Shown: positions 41,001 to 50,829, counted from the first letter of the stretch. The stretch is DNA of 64,000 nt from Alphaproteobacteria bacterium (GCA_018969425.1 JAGWYJ010000001.1:1-64000), one strand, 5' to 3'. Numbers and translations are program-made. The notes: generated by a model not told the origin, from the sequence alone.

Positions 41001-41525
41001 GCTCGAGGGCGAGAGAATCGGCATCTCCGCATCGATCAGGGCGAACTCAGACTGGGACGGAAGGGTCGAGGATTTGCAATTCGGATCATCGCCGACCAGA
41101 GCCAGAACGCCGCCACGAGGATCCGTCCCGGCCATATTGGCATGCTTGAACACGTCGCCGGTTCGATCCACCCCTGGCGCTTTGCCATACCATAAGCCGA
41201 AGACGCCGTCGTACCTGGCCCCTGGAAACGCCTGAGCCTGCTGCGACCCCCACACGGCGGTCGCGCCCAGATCTTCGTTCAGCCCCTCCCAGACACGAAC
41301 GTCGTGGGATTCGAGAAATGACCGAGCCGCGGCGAGTTGCTGATCATAGCCGCCGAGAGGAGAGCCCCGATATCCGGAAATGAAGCCTGCGGTGTTGAGA
41401 CCCGCCCTCCGGTCGAGCCGCTTTCGATCGAGCGGCAGGCGCACGAGAGCCTGAATTCCCGTCATAAAGGCCCGACCCTCGTCGAGCCGATACTTGTCGT
41501 CCAGAGACACGCCCGTGGCTGTCAT
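38067..41525 (-). CDS. Indolepyruvate ferredoxin oxidoreductase family protein, fused large form
   Basis: 1152 aa; 4Fe-4S cluster region (CEGCGDCSVQSNCLSIEP), TPP-binding domain (CSGCPHNTST...), C-terminal gamma-like domain (FTGVGGTGVTTIAAILAMAAH). Confidence 0.92.
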   Translation of the reverse strand: MTATGVSLDDKYRLDEGRAFMTGIQALVRLPLDRKRLDRRAGLNTAGFISGYRGSPLGGYDQQLAAARSFLESHDVRVWEGLNEDLGATAVWGSQQAQAFPGARYDGVFGLWYGKAPGVDRTGDVFKHANMAGTDPRGGVLALVGDDPNCKSSTLPSQSEFALIDAEMPILSPSSIQDVLDYGQAAWEISRYSGAWVGMIALADTMDSAAVVQLGLDRHVFVRPADFELPQGGLGLRIGDTPMAKERRLREFKLPAAQAFARANSLDHVILHSPSPRIGLVVSGQSARDVFEALAAIGLGESEAAALGVSIYKVAMTWPLEPEGVSRFCRGLERVLVLEHKRAVIEPQLKSVLYHLPDDQRPIVEGKTRRDGAPFLSELATLSTSDIASALMEILPEGPHTRRAQRNLETLPGAGVPVSALQPINVRTPHFCSGCPHNTSTRLPEGSRALAGIGCHYMATFSPDRRTDMHTQMGGEGAPWIGLSPFTEERHVFVNLGDGTYSHSGSLAIRASMSAGVNVTYKILYNDAVAMTGGQAVESGQTVPQIARQVEAEGVRTIVIVADDTTRYASVSDLPEGVRIFDRSRFDDVQQELRATPGVSVLIYDQVCATEKRRRIKRGRIAAPQKRAFINTAVCEGCGDCSVQSNCLSIEPVETEFGRKRRINQSTCNTDLSCINGFCPSFVTVEGSDEGPRRELSPPVLDVSRISEPVLPALDSVWSVVFTGVGGTGVTTIAAILAMAAHIDGRAAQTLDMTGLAQKGGPVLSHVRFAKSPESIRAARTPPQGADALIACDLIVASSPDALSLLDPIRSRVAACSDVTPTKEMIDRRDARFDAARLGRRVASRAASYASVDAEALAEHHLGDAIYTNMIMVGAAWQLGLLPVSSEAVLEAVRLNRVQVDMNVAAFNLGRIAVEDPDQVRVGRPVRPADIRAPLDEFIARRIEALIAYQDRPYAEIYRSALARLRASETDKGLGEELSYAAARELFRLMAYKDEYEVARLYADPAYRRSVIDAFGPNARLTFLLAPPLMSRRRSNGELIKRRFGPWMMHVFRVLKGGKRLRGKALDPFGWTAERRMERRLRDEYLTRLDELARGLTPENHPLAVEIASATSEIRGFGHVKEKAAVEVERRLGGLMERWREVYAPSPRQAAE

Positions 41526-41657
41526 GAACTGATCGCCTCCCGCGCCCCAACCCGGGCCGCGCGACAAAATGTTCCTCTAAATTCGGCGGAAAAGTTTGCT
41601 TTTTCGTGCCGCATAATGCAGATTACAAGCAATAAAAATGCTTCTTTTTGCGATGCG

Positions 41658-42167
41658 ATGAAAGAAATGACCGAGCTGCTCGATCCTATCGACGCCAAGA
41701 TCCTCGACCTGATCCAGCGCGACGCGGCCCTCTCAGTCTCCGAACTCGCGGACAGAGTGGGACTTTCGTCCAGCCCTTGCTGGCGGCGCATCAAGCGTAT
41801 GGAGGAACAAGGGATCATCGACAAGCGCGTCACTTTGCTTAACCACGACAAGCTCGGACTGAACTTCTCGGTGGTCGCCAACGTGAAGCTTCAGCTTCCG
41901 AGTCGCGAGAATCTCGAAAAATTCGAACAGGCCGTTCGCAAATGGCCCGAGGTCATCGAATGCATGACGGTCACAGGCGCCGTCGATTATGTGATGAGGG
42001 TCGTCACGACCGACATGCACGCCTACGACAATTTTCTCCGGGACAAGATCCTCGCCCTCGGCCTCGTGTCGGATATTCAGTCCCGCATCATCGTGAATGT
42101 CTGCAAGCGCACCACGGCAGCCCCCCTCGGCCTTGTCAGCTCTTACGCGCCCCCACCCGAGCGATAG
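41658..42167 (+). CDS. Lrp/AsnC family transcriptional regulator
   Basis: LDPIDAKILDLIQRDAALSVSELADRVGLSSSPCWRRIKRMEEQGII HTH and AsnC ligand domain. Divergent from the oxidoreductase. Confidence 0.94.
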   Translation: MKEMTELLDPIDAKILDLIQRDAALSVSELADRVGLSSSPCWRRIKRMEEQGIIDKRVTLLNHDKLGLNFSVVANVKLQLPSRENLEKFEQAVRKWPEVIECMTVTGAVDYVMRVVTTDMHAYDNFLRDKILALGLVSDIQSRIIVNVCKRTTAAPLGLVSSYAPPPER

Positions 42168-42173
42168 GGTCGC

Positions 42174-42617
42174 TCAGACCTCAAGAGCGCCGACCGCAGT
42201 CTCCAGAGACGGCAGATCGATCTTCATCAGGTCCTTGGGCACCTCCGCCACAAGAGCGGAACGCACTCGTTCGCTCATGTGGGGCCGCATCATCCCTAAA
42301 AAGCGCGGAGGCGCGAACAGGATGAGCCCCCGCCTCGCGTCACCTGACAAATCATCGAGACGCTCGGTCAGATGCTGCGCAAACTCGCGTTCCGCCTCAT
42401 CATGAAGATCCCGGACTTCAAGCGCACCCCGTCGCGTTGCGGAATGCACAACGCGAGGGGGACGCCCTGATCCCAGGTCGGAGGTTCTGGGAACTCTTTC
42501 ATTCTCGATGCACTCAAGATCGTCCAGCTTCACCCCGTTAACCCGGTTGGCCACCTTGTACACGGTGGCCCCTGAAGCATCGGCGACTACAACCAGCGCG
42601 CCCTTCTTGACGATCAT
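42174..42617 (-). CDS. Host attachment family protein
   Basis: VVVADASGATVYKV... EREFAQHLTERLDDLSGDARRGLILFAPPRFLGMMRPHMS matches the host-attachment protein pattern. Confidence 0.8.
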   Translation of the reverse strand: MIVKKGALVVVADASGATVYKVANRVNGVKLDDLECIENERVPRTSDLGSGRPPRVVHSATRRGALEVRDLHDEAEREFAQHLTERLDDLSGDARRGLILFAPPRFLGMMRPHMSERVRSALVAEVPKDLMKIDLPSLETAVGALEV

Positions 42618-42751
42618 CCTGCTTCACCTTCATGCGCGAGCGAGCAAACCCCGCCCAATCCCGAAGACGAATGAATGCCATCCCCAGCAGCGCTGCGATT
42701 GACCAGGATCAGACCCGTATGACGGGTCGAAGCGCGCGAGCCCGGGATCTG

Positions 42752-43147
42752 TCAGGCAATGACGGCGTCAGCCTCTATCTCAACCAGCCAACCCGGATCG
42801 ATAAGCCCTGAGCAGGATAGAAAGGATGTGGCGGGCTCGATTTCGCGAAAAACGTCGCCGTGCGCCTCTCCAGCTTCCTTCCATCTGGAGATGTCGGTCA
42901 GGAACACACGGGTCCGCACGACATGCTTCATCTCAGCGCCCGCTTCCTTCAACGCCGCCTCGATTATCTCGAAACAACGCATCGACTGACCCTTGACATC
43001 CCCTGGCGCCGCTACCCCGCCGCCTGCCGCGATCGGGGCGCACCCTGAGACAAAAACCATATTCCCGACGCGCACCGCGCGGGAAAAGCCCAGCCCCAGC
43101 TTCGACCCGCTGGGAACCTTCAACACGCCCATATGATCAGACGTCAT
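42752..43147 (-). CDS. RidA family protein
   Basis: GLGFSRAVRVGNMVFVSGCAPIAAGG and HVVRTRVFLTDISRW. Confidence 0.88.
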   Translation of the reverse strand: MTSDHMGVLKVPSGSKLGLGFSRAVRVGNMVFVSGCAPIAAGGGVAAPGDVKGQSMRCFEIIEAALKEAGAEMKHVVRTRVFLTDISRWKEAGEAHGDVFREIEPATSFLSCSGLIDPGWLVEIEADAVIA

Positions 43148-43150
43148 GCC

Positions 43151-44332
43151 TCAGGCCCTCTCTACAGCCATGGCGATGCCTTCGCCGCCGCCAATACACA
43201 GAGCTGCAACGCCCCGCCTGACACCGCGCTGCTCCATCGCGTTGATCAGGGTAACGACGACCCGGGCTCCTGAAGCCCCAATGGGATGCCCCAGAGCGCA
43301 GGCGCCTCCATTCACGTTGACCCTCTCGTGCCCAACGCCCAGCTCCTTCATCGCGATCATCGGAACCACGGCGAAGGCTTCGTTGATCTCCCACAGATCA
43401 ACATCTGCAGCCGACCAGCCGGCCTTCTCGAGCGCCTTCTTCATCGCAGGCACCGGCGCTGTGGTGAAGTAGGCAGGCTCGTGGCTGTGAGCGGCTGTCG
43501 ACACAATCGTCGCCAGCGGCTTGAGACCCCGTCGCTCAGCTTCCGAACGGCGCATCAGAACCAGCGCCGCCGCGCCGTCGGAAATGGCGGAAGCGTTCGC
43601 AGCCGTCACTGTTCCATCCTTTGAAAACGCCGGCTTCAGGGTCGGGATTTTCTCAGGCATCGCAGAGCGCGGCAGCTCGTCTGTGTCGATGACCGTCTCG
43701 CCCTTTTTCGTCTTCACCGTGACCGGTGAAATCTCACGACGAAACCTTCCCTCACGGGTCGCAGCCTGCGCTCTGGTCAACGTCTCCAGCGCATAAGCAT
43801 CCTGCTGCTCACGCGTAAACTGATACTCGCGGGCGATCATATCCGCGAAATTCCCCATGGCTCCGCCGGCATAGGCGTCCTCAAGACCGTCAGTGGCCAT
43901 GTGGTCCCGGAGCGAGGCAGCGCCATACTTATGGCCCTTGCGGAGATCCACGAGATGGGGCGCATTGGTCATGCTCTCCATGCCGCCAGCCACCACCACA
44001 CGCGCCTCGCCGGCAAGAATGGCGTTTCGGCCCATGACCGCAGCCTGCATCCCGGAACCGCACATTTTATTGATCGTCGTGGCCTCTGCAGACTTCGGGA
44101 GATCCGCCTTAATTCCTGCCTGGCGAGCCGGCGCCTGTCCCTGGCCGGCTGGAAGACAATTACCCATATAAACCAGATCGATGTCGTCACCGGTGACGCC
44201 CGCGTCGGCGACGGCTCCCTTGATCGCGTGAGCTCCGAGCTCATTCGCCGAAAAACCGGAGAGATCTCCCAAAAGTCCTCCCATCGGGGTGCGGGCCATG
44301 CCGACAATCACCACGGGATCAGCTTCGCTCAT
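43151..44332 (-). CDS. Acetyl-CoA C-acyltransferase (thiolase)
   Basis: NKMCGSGMQAAVMG, NVNGGACALGHPIGASGARV and CIGGGEGIAMAVER. Confidence 0.95.
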   Translation of the reverse strand: MSEADPVVIVGMARTPMGGLLGDLSGFSANELGAHAIKGAVADAGVTGDDIDLVYMGNCLPAGQGQAPARQAGIKADLPKSAEATTINKMCGSGMQAAVMGRNAILAGEARVVVAGGMESMTNAPHLVDLRKGHKYGAASLRDHMATDGLEDAYAGGAMGNFADMIAREYQFTREQQDAYALETLTRAQAATREGRFRREISPVTVKTKKGETVIDTDELPRSAMPEKIPTLKPAFSKDGTVTAANASAISDGAAALVLMRRSEAERRGLKPLATIVSTAAHSHEPAYFTTAPVPAMKKALEKAGWSAADVDLWEINEAFAVVPMIAMKELGVGHERVNVNGGACALGHPIGASGARVVVTLINAMEQRGVRRGVAALCIGGGEGIAMAVERA

Positions 44333-44610
44333 CTGTCTCTTCCTCCAGGAACTCGCATGCGGCCACCAAAGTCTCAGCTGCCGGGAACGTCAAGCCGGAA
44401 GCGATCCCATAAAAGCCTGAGGCAAGCATGGCATGGAACGTCCCCCAATGCGACCCAACCTCCCCAACCGGGGAACCTCAATCGCACGCCGCCCCTGTAG
44501 AGCGAAGTCCGTCGCCCCAGAACCGCACCTCGCCCGCGCGGACCAGCGGCCTGTCCATAACGCACGACCTTTGATATACGACCTCAACTTCGGTTGCGAG
44601 GACCCATAAA

Positions 44611-45132
44611 ATGATCCGGACCGTTCCCCTCCTGTCCATACTCCTGGCTCTCAGCGCCGCGCCCGGCCTTGCGCAGGTTCCCAGAGGTTATGCTCCGGTT
44701 GCTCCGGAGGTGCGCGAACGAGCGGAGGAATCGAGCGCCTGGCGACTCCAGACCGGGGTTGAAGCCCTCCAGGCTAAGAACTTCGTCGTCGCAGAGACGG
44801 TCTTCGAAGAGGTCCTCAAACGCGACAATCGCAATCCAAGCGTCAATTTCATGATGGGGGTCACGAAAATGAGCCTCGAGAAATGGCCTGAAGCCCGTCG
44901 CTACCTGGAGATCGCAGTGAGAGGAGATCCCAAGAATCCAGACCCCAAAAGCCGCCTCGGGGTCACCCTGATCAAGCTCGGGGACATGGACGCTGCGATG
45001 GACCAGAGAGCCGCCCTGGTGAAGATGTCGGAGGCCTGCAAAGGACAGTGCAGACTGTCTGAGTATATCTCCGGAGGCATCGCGATGATCGACAGCGCAC
45101 GACCGCCCGCCGCGCCCCCCTCGGGGCCGTGA
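44611..45132 (+). CDS. TPR-containing exported protein
   Basis: Signal peptide and repeats (LQAKNFVVAETVFEEVLKRDNRNPSVNFMMGVTKMSLEKWPEARRYLEIAVRGDPKNPDPKSRLGVTLIKLGD). Confidence 0.75.
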   Translation: MIRTVPLLSILLALSAAPGLAQVPRGYAPVAPEVRERAEESSAWRLQTGVEALQAKNFVVAETVFEEVLKRDNRNPSVNFMMGVTKMSLEKWPEARRYLEIAVRGDPKNPDPKSRLGVTLIKLGDMDAAMDQRAALVKMSEACKGQCRLSEYISGGIAMIDSARPPAAPPSGP

Positions 45133-45366
45133 ACACGGAACGTCTGGGGCGCCGCCTTATCGCCACACGCTCAGGTGCGTTGGGATTTTGCTTGGTTGTC
45201 CGGCTCAAATTCGGAACTCTGTCGGCTGAAACACCGGTGATGCGGGCTCCGCGCCGATGGCAGTTGGGGGTCGTATAAGCCACCCGCCTGATTGGCCTCA
45301 GTTCGACGTTTAGCTCGGTGAGGCATGAACAGCAGAACGCGTCCACGCGACGCGGTCCGGGCGTGC

Positions 45367-46674
45367 TCAGAGATCTTCGAGGCGAGACTCCGCGGGCACG
45401 GTCGAGGTTATGAAGCCGCCGCCCAGAACGCGCTGTCCGTCCGGCAGGGAGTAAAGAACACACGCCTGTCCCGGAGCGACCCCCTCCTCCGGCTGATCAA
45501 AAAAGAAGGCGGGCGCTCCTTTCAAAAGGCCGAGACGACCTGGAACCGGCGCACGCGTCGATCGAACGCGCGCAAGCGCGCCAAGGCCTCCTTCGCATGC
45601 GCTCAGGAGATCACCATCGCCCAGCCAGTTATGTTCGCCGAGAGTCAGTTTCGATGTCAGAAGCGCCTCTCTGGGACCGACAACAACGCGACGACCCGGC
45701 GCATCGAGGCGAACCACATACAAGGGATCGCCAGCAGAGACACCCAGTCCGCGTCGTTGCCCGATCGTGAAGCGAATGACGCCTTCGTGACGTCCCATCA
45801 CGCGCCCGTCGAGGTGCACGATGTCGCCAGGCTCGGCCGCACCCGGCCTCAGACGCTCCACAATCTCAGAGTACTTTCCGGTCGGAACGAAGCAGATATC
45901 CTGACTGTCAGGTTTGGCTGCGACCCTCAGACCCAGAGCCGCCGCAGCGCGACGGACGTCGTCCTTCTTCATGCCTCCCAATGGAAACCGCAGAAAATCA
46001 AGCTGGGCCCGGGTCGTCGCGAATAGGAAATACGATTGATCACGATCAGGGTCTGCGGCGCGCGCAAGCTCAGCGCCTGAAGGACCAACCTGCCGGCGGA
46101 TATAGTGACCCGTCACCATGCATGCGGCGCCGAGATCGCGCGCCACCCCCAGCAGATCAGTGAATTTCACCGTCTGATTGCAACGTACGCAGGGAATCGG
46201 CGTTGCGCCCGCCAGATAAGAATCAGCGAAATCGTCCATGACCTGCTGACGAAAGCGGCTCTCGTAATCGAGGACATAGTGAGGAATTCCGAGCGCCTCA
46301 CATACCCGGCGAGCGTCGTGAATATCCTGTCCGGCGCAGCAGGCGCCCTGCTTTTTGAGAGCGGCGCCGTGATCATAAAGCTGAAGCGTGACGCCGACGA
46401 CATCATAGCCGGCATACTTCGCCAGGGCGGCGGCGACCGAAGAATCGACACCGCCCGACATGGCGACAACCACCCGTATGCCGGAGCGATCAGCGCCGAG
46501 GCCGAAGTCCAGATCAGCGCCAGACAGATTGACGCCCTCAAGTCGCGAGAAGTCGCAGAGCCCCGCCTCAGCGCCCTCATCGCCAAGAGAGACGGCCAGA
46601 GGGCCTGCGCCCTCAGGCGGAGAGGCGGCATCCCTCTCAGACGCCGGATCGCGTCGGGATATAAGCGTCGTCAT
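45367..46674 (-). CDS. mnmA: tRNA-specific 2-thiouridylase (start uncertain)
   Basis: [36 protein letters not shown], NPxPCVRCN-type [11 protein letters not shown] and [13 protein letters not shown]. Confidence 0.95.
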   Translation of the reverse strand: MTTLISRRDPASERDAASPPEGAGPLAVSLGDEGAEAGLCDFSRLEGVNLSGADLDFGLGADRSGIRVVVAMSGGVDSSVAAALAKYAGYDVVGVTLQLYDHGAALKKQGACCAGQDIHDARRVCEALGIPHYVLDYESRFRQQVMDDFADSYLAGATPIPCVRCNQTVKFTDLLGVARDLGAACMVTGHYIRRQVGPSGAELARAADPDRDQSYFLFATTRAQLDFLRFPLGGMKKDDVRRAAAALGLRVAAKPDSQDICFVPTGKYSEIVERLRPGAAEPGDIVHLDGRVMGRHEGVIRFTIGQRRGLGVSAGDPLYVVRLDAPGRRVVVGPREALLTSKLTLGEHNWLGDGDLLSACEGGLGALARVRSTRAPVPGRLGLLKGAPAFFFDQPEEGVAPGQACVLYSLPDGQRVLGGGFITSTVPAESRLEDL

Positions 46675-46825
46675 GTGCGCCTCCTACGGGGTCAAGGCCC
46701 GCAGCAAACCTAAGGGAGAAAATGCTGTAGCCCAGGTTGGCGGGAATGTGGAGATGCCGGCTAAGACGAAAGTCTGCATCATGGAGGGAATTTTCCGCTG
46801 CTGCGTTCTGACCTATGAGATCGCC

Positions 46826-47455
46826 ATGACCCACGATCCCGAACCGCCCTCCCACTATCTGTTTCAGACAAGCCAGCCTCGCGAGCTCCTCGCCTGCGCC
46901 GAGTTCGCCGCTGTTCAGGCCCGTCAGGTTCACGACGATCACGGGGCCTGGAGATGGCTTATCATCTCCCTTGTCCTCGGAGTTCAGAACGCCTGCCTGT
47001 GCGCGCTCGACAGCCGGGACGAGGATGGCACCAATGCGATGCGCCGCGCCGATGCGCGCCGGATCCGAAGATGGCGCGAGACGGGCGGCCGATCTCCTCC
47101 GCCCCACGCCCTGTCCGAACCCCGGATCGTATCAGTTCTTGAACTTGTGAATCGGGTCAGCGACCGGAAATTCCTTCCTCCCCCCTATCAGCTGCCCCTC
47201 GAAGCTGAGGCCGAGGAGCGTTTCTCGGCCCTTGTGGAGCTGCGAAACACCTTTCTGCATTTCAGTGAAGACGGATGGAGCTTTGACTTGCGGGAAGCCC
47301 CGCCGCTGGCGCTTGCGGCGTGCGATATCATACGCCACCTCGCGGTCACGCAGCCGACCTACCTCCCGCGGGCTGAGCGAGGCCACCGGGACCGCATCGC
47401 GCACGCCCTCGAGGACATAGAAGCCGCTATGGAGCATTTCGCCCACGGCGCATGA
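46826..47455 (+). CDS. Hypothetical protein, HEPN-like
   Basis: 209 aa helical ORF with FSALVELRNTFLHFSEDGWSFD containing R-x4-H. Start codon uncertain. Confidence 0.6.
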   Translation: MTHDPEPPSHYLFQTSQPRELLACAEFAAVQARQVHDDHGAWRWLIISLVLGVQNACLCALDSRDEDGTNAMRRADARRIRRWRETGGRSPPPHALSEPRIVSVLELVNRVSDRKFLPPPYQLPLEAEAEERFSALVELRNTFLHFSEDGWSFDLREAPPLALAACDIIRHLAVTQPTYLPRAERGHRDRIAHALEDIEAAMEHFAHGA

Positions 47456-47472
47456 GCAGAGACCGCTGTCCC

Positions 47473-48795
47473 TCAGGGACCTGCTCTTGAAACGCGCCAC
47501 ACGACATTCCCGACGTCATCAGCGACAAGAAGCGCGCCATCCTTTCCAAAGGATACGCCTGCAGGCCGCCCCCGGGCCTCATTTCGTTCATTGAGAAATC
47601 CTGTCAGGACATCGACCATAGCCCCCGACGGACGTCCTTCCGAGAACGGAATGAAAACCACCCTGTACCCGCTCGGAGGAGAGCGGTTCCAGGATCCGTG
47701 CTGACCGACAAAAGCCCCATTTGCGAAGGCCTCACCCAGTCCTCCGCCGGGAGCGAAGGCAAGACCCAGCGACGCCGTGTGCGCGCCTAGGGCGTAATCA
47801 GGTTCGACGGCGGTCGCCACCAGATCCGGTCGGGCCGGCCTGACCCGATCGTCGACATTTTTACCGAAATAGCTGTAGGGCCAGCCGTAAAACGCCCCCT
47901 CGGTCAGCGACGTCATATAGTCAGGCGGCAGATCAGGCCCGAGCTCATCGCGCTCATTCACCGTCGTCCAAAGGCGTCCCGTCTCGGGTTCAAATGCCAG
48001 ACCGTTGGGATTTCGAAGCCCCGTGGCGAACAGCATGCCAGCGCCGCTTTCGATGTCCACCTTCCACACGGCGGCGCGCCCCTGCTCGTTGTTCAGCCCG
48101 TTTTCGCCAATATTGCTGTTCGACCCGACCGTCGCGTAGAGCGCTCTGCCATCCGGGGTCGCGAGAATATTCTTGGTCCAGTGATGATTTATCGGCCCGC
48201 CCGGCAAATCCGCGACATGTCTGCCCGGATCATCGATCGACAGCACTCCAGGAGAATAAGGAAAGGATCTGATGCTGTCCGCATTGGCGACATAAAGGCG
48301 GTCTCCCGCCAGAGCCATTCCGAAGGGCGAATGCAGGCCTGAAAGCAAAACAGAGCGCACATCAGCCTCACCGTCCCCGTTCGTATCCCGCAACAGCGTG
48401 ATACGATCAGGGCTGCGCACGCCGGCGCCGGCCCCGCTCATGACCAGCGAGGCCACGAAGCCCCTCAGCCCCCCGGCCCCCGGCGACTTCGCCGGCGCGT
48501 TGGTTTCCGCAACGATGACATCTCCATTCGGGAGGACATACAGCCAGCGCGGATGATCAAGTCCGCGGGCGAACGCCTTAACTGTCAAACCGGAAGCCGC
48601 CTGAGGCGTCTCATCGGCGCCCCAGCCGACAGGCTTGGCGGTGCGGACAGTCGGAATGAGCGATGATTGCGGCGCCGGCAGGACGGGACGAGGCCCCACA
48701 GCGGACGGAGACGGGTTTACCGCTGGCTGCGCACAGCCTGCGACCACGACAAGTCCGATCAGGGCCGAGTACTTAAGACAATATCGCCAACGCAT
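47473..48795 (-). CDS. PQQ-dependent sugar dehydrogenase / L-sorbosone dehydrogenase-like lipoprotein
   Basis: Lipobox VVVAGCAQP, GLDHPRWLYVLPNGDVIVAETN, NPNGLAFEPETGRLWTTVNERDELGPDLPPDY. Confidence 0.9.
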   Translation of the reverse strand: MRWRYCLKYSALIGLVVVAGCAQPAVNPSPSAVGPRPVLPAPQSSLIPTVRTAKPVGWGADETPQAASGLTVKAFARGLDHPRWLYVLPNGDVIVAETNAPAKSPGAGGLRGFVASLVMSGAGAGVRSPDRITLLRDTNGDGEADVRSVLLSGLHSPFGMALAGDRLYVANADSIRSFPYSPGVLSIDDPGRHVADLPGGPINHHWTKNILATPDGRALYATVGSNSNIGENGLNNEQGRAAVWKVDIESGAGMLFATGLRNPNGLAFEPETGRLWTTVNERDELGPDLPPDYMTSLTEGAFYGWPYSYFGKNVDDRVRPARPDLVATAVEPDYALGAHTASLGLAFAPGGGLGEAFANGAFVGQHGSWNRSPPSGYRVVFIPFSEGRPSGAMVDVLTGFLNERNEARGRPAGVSFGKDGALLVADDVGNVVWRVSRAGP

Positions 48796-48926
48796 CCTGA
48801 CACCCTCGCCTACGCCACGCCGCCGACATCAGCCTTACGACCGCCCCGTCTGCAGCTGAAAGCTTCTCCAAACTGAACCCAGGCCACGCTGCCTCTAGCG
48901 ACACCATTCCCACCTTAAAAGGCGAG

Positions 48927-49109
48927 TCAGGTCTGCGCCGTCCATCGAGCCAACTCAAGATCCGGATCAAGGCCTAAGGACCGCACGACCTGCTCCCATC
49001 GCGTCAGCGCATCCCAGTAATAGTCGAAAATGCACGGACAACATCCTCGCCGGCAACACTCCTCAGGCGCAGGACGAACGGGCGGCGGAGGCGTCACGCT
49101 GTCCGTCAC
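48927..49109 (-). CDS. 60-aa oxidoreductase-like domain protein (OXLD1-type Cys motif)
   Basis: PPPPVRPAPEECCRRGCCPCIFDYYWDALTRWEQ: Pro-rich leader then CC-x3-CCxC-x2-DYYxxxL. Confidence 0.65.
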   Translation of the reverse strand: MTDSVTPPPPVRPAPEECCRRGCCPCIFDYYWDALTRWEQVVRSLGLDPDLELARWTAQT

Positions 49110-49168
49110 CGGCCCAAAACCGCCATTCGACCCTCAGCGCCCAACGCCATTGCGTCTCTATCCGCGTT

Positions 49169-50692
49169 CTATTTGCACTCGAACTGATCGGGGCTTCGGC
49201 CGTCTCCTGCGCCCTTGTAGACAGCCTGGGACGGATAGGCGCACACCCGACGTGAACCTCCCGAGGAGAATGACGCTGTCATCTCTGAAGGGATCTCTCC
49301 GCGGGTCGCCCAACGATCAAGAACATCCAGATAATCCACCCGATCGGGTCCCGGCCCACCCTGGCAGTGAAGAACGCCAGGTAACATGAATAACCTTACA
49401 TCGTCTTTCGCTGACGGATCACGCGCATAGACTTCGTCAACGTACCGGATCGACATTAAGGGAGACAGTGCGGCGTCCGACCAGCCGTGATACATCAACA
49501 GCTTGCCTCCCGAAGTCCGGAAGCCGGACAGATCCGGGTTCGTCGGACTCATCGTCTTCTGAAGCCACGCCGCCTCGCCCGCCAGCTTCGAGAGGTCAAA
49601 ACTCAGATAGCTCCAGTCAGGGTCCTGCTTGACGAAGTACTTCATGAAGCCGACGCCGAAACCGTAGGCGAGGCTCGGAACCCCCGGAGCGACCGCGTTC
49701 TTCGCCCCGGCAAGCCAGGTCCGCCAACCCGCCGGGTGGGATTCGCCGCCGAACGGAAAGCCGACATGATACGTCTTCCCGTTCTCCCTCGGCCCGTCCA
49801 GAATGGCTCTGACGGCGGCAAGTTCAGGTTTGGACAAGCAACCGTCCGCGTTAGCTCCCTTACACGCCAGTCGAGCAGGATCGAATGAACAGGCGCGGGG
49901 GTCGGCCATGACGCCGTCCTCAAGACCGTCGAGCTTGTCGCAGGATGCGAGCGCCGCCTTGCCCAGAGCGGACATGTCCGCTTGGTTCAGCACGGGCGCC
50001 GAAAGATCGCCCGGATCGGGATACATCTTGCGAGTGACGTTCACGAAGGTCGCCGCGATGCCCGTGAAATCCAGAGCCGGCGCGCCCGCCACGATCGCGT
50101 CGAAATCATCAGGATAGCGCTGGGCCGCCATCAAGCCCTGGCGTCCGCCGTTGGAGCACCCTGCGAAATAGGACTTTTCAGGGGAGCGACCATAGCGCGC
50201 CCGCACCGCCGTCTTGGAGACCTCGGTAACCCTGTGGATCGCGGCGTGCGCGTAATTCACGACGCGCTCCATTTCTCCGTAGGCCCATGAACCGTCGGCT
50301 CCGGCAGCCTTGTGACCTGTATCGGTGCCTGCGGTCGCGTACCCTTTCTGGAGGGCGCCAAGCGCCAGGGCCTGATTTTCGACCGATCCCGCAAAACCTC
50401 CCTGACCGCCCATAACGAACTTCCCGTTCCAGGCATCGGGCAGCCAGACCGCGAAATTCGTCTCTCTGCCGATCACCCCGGTCAGCTTGCAATGAGGCGC
50501 CGGAGCGTTGCCTGGGACAGCATCCACAATCTTTACGTCGGGAAGCTGCAAACCCTTGAGGCTCTCACAAGCGATCTGCGCGTGCGCCGCGTTCGACATG
50601 GCCAGCGCCAGAACCGCGCCGGACGCAAACCGAGTCAACACCAACTTCATGACCATATCCCAAAATCGCCAACCGGGAGGGAAGTGTCGCAT
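49169..50692 (-). CDS. Tannase/feruloyl esterase family alpha/beta hydrolase
   Basis: YFAGCSNGGRQGLMAAQRYPDDFDAIVAGAPA nucleophile region and VLHCQGGPGPDRVDYLDVLDRW. Confidence 0.92.
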   Translation of the reverse strand: MRHFPPGWRFWDMVMKLVLTRFASGAVLALAMSNAAHAQIACESLKGLQLPDVKIVDAVPGNAPAPHCKLTGVIGRETNFAVWLPDAWNGKFVMGGQGGFAGSVENQALALGALQKGYATAGTDTGHKAAGADGSWAYGEMERVVNYAHAAIHRVTEVSKTAVRARYGRSPEKSYFAGCSNGGRQGLMAAQRYPDDFDAIVAGAPALDFTGIAATFVNVTRKMYPDPGDLSAPVLNQADMSALGKAALASCDKLDGLEDGVMADPRACSFDPARLACKGANADGCLSKPELAAVRAILDGPRENGKTYHVGFPFGGESHPAGWRTWLAGAKNAVAPGVPSLAYGFGVGFMKYFVKQDPDWSYLSFDLSKLAGEAAWLQKTMSPTNPDLSGFRTSGGKLLMYHGWSDAALSPLMSIRYVDEVYARDPSAKDDVRLFMLPGVLHCQGGPGPDRVDYLDVLDRWATRGEIPSEMTASFSSGGSRRVCAYPSQAVYKGAGDGRSPDQFECK

Positions 50693-50829
50693 ACCCGGGA
50701 CCGAGGCTCAATCGCTTCACCATCAGGAAAACCGGACATCGAACGCGCGCCTGCCCTCCCCCATTGACACCTCCTCGTCCCCCGCTCAACTCACCTTAAA
50801 AGACCCCCTCCGATCCGCAGGAGAGCTCC

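Noticed and set aside
45325-46713. Forward ORFs of 233 and 202 aa
   Set aside because: Antisense to mnmA.
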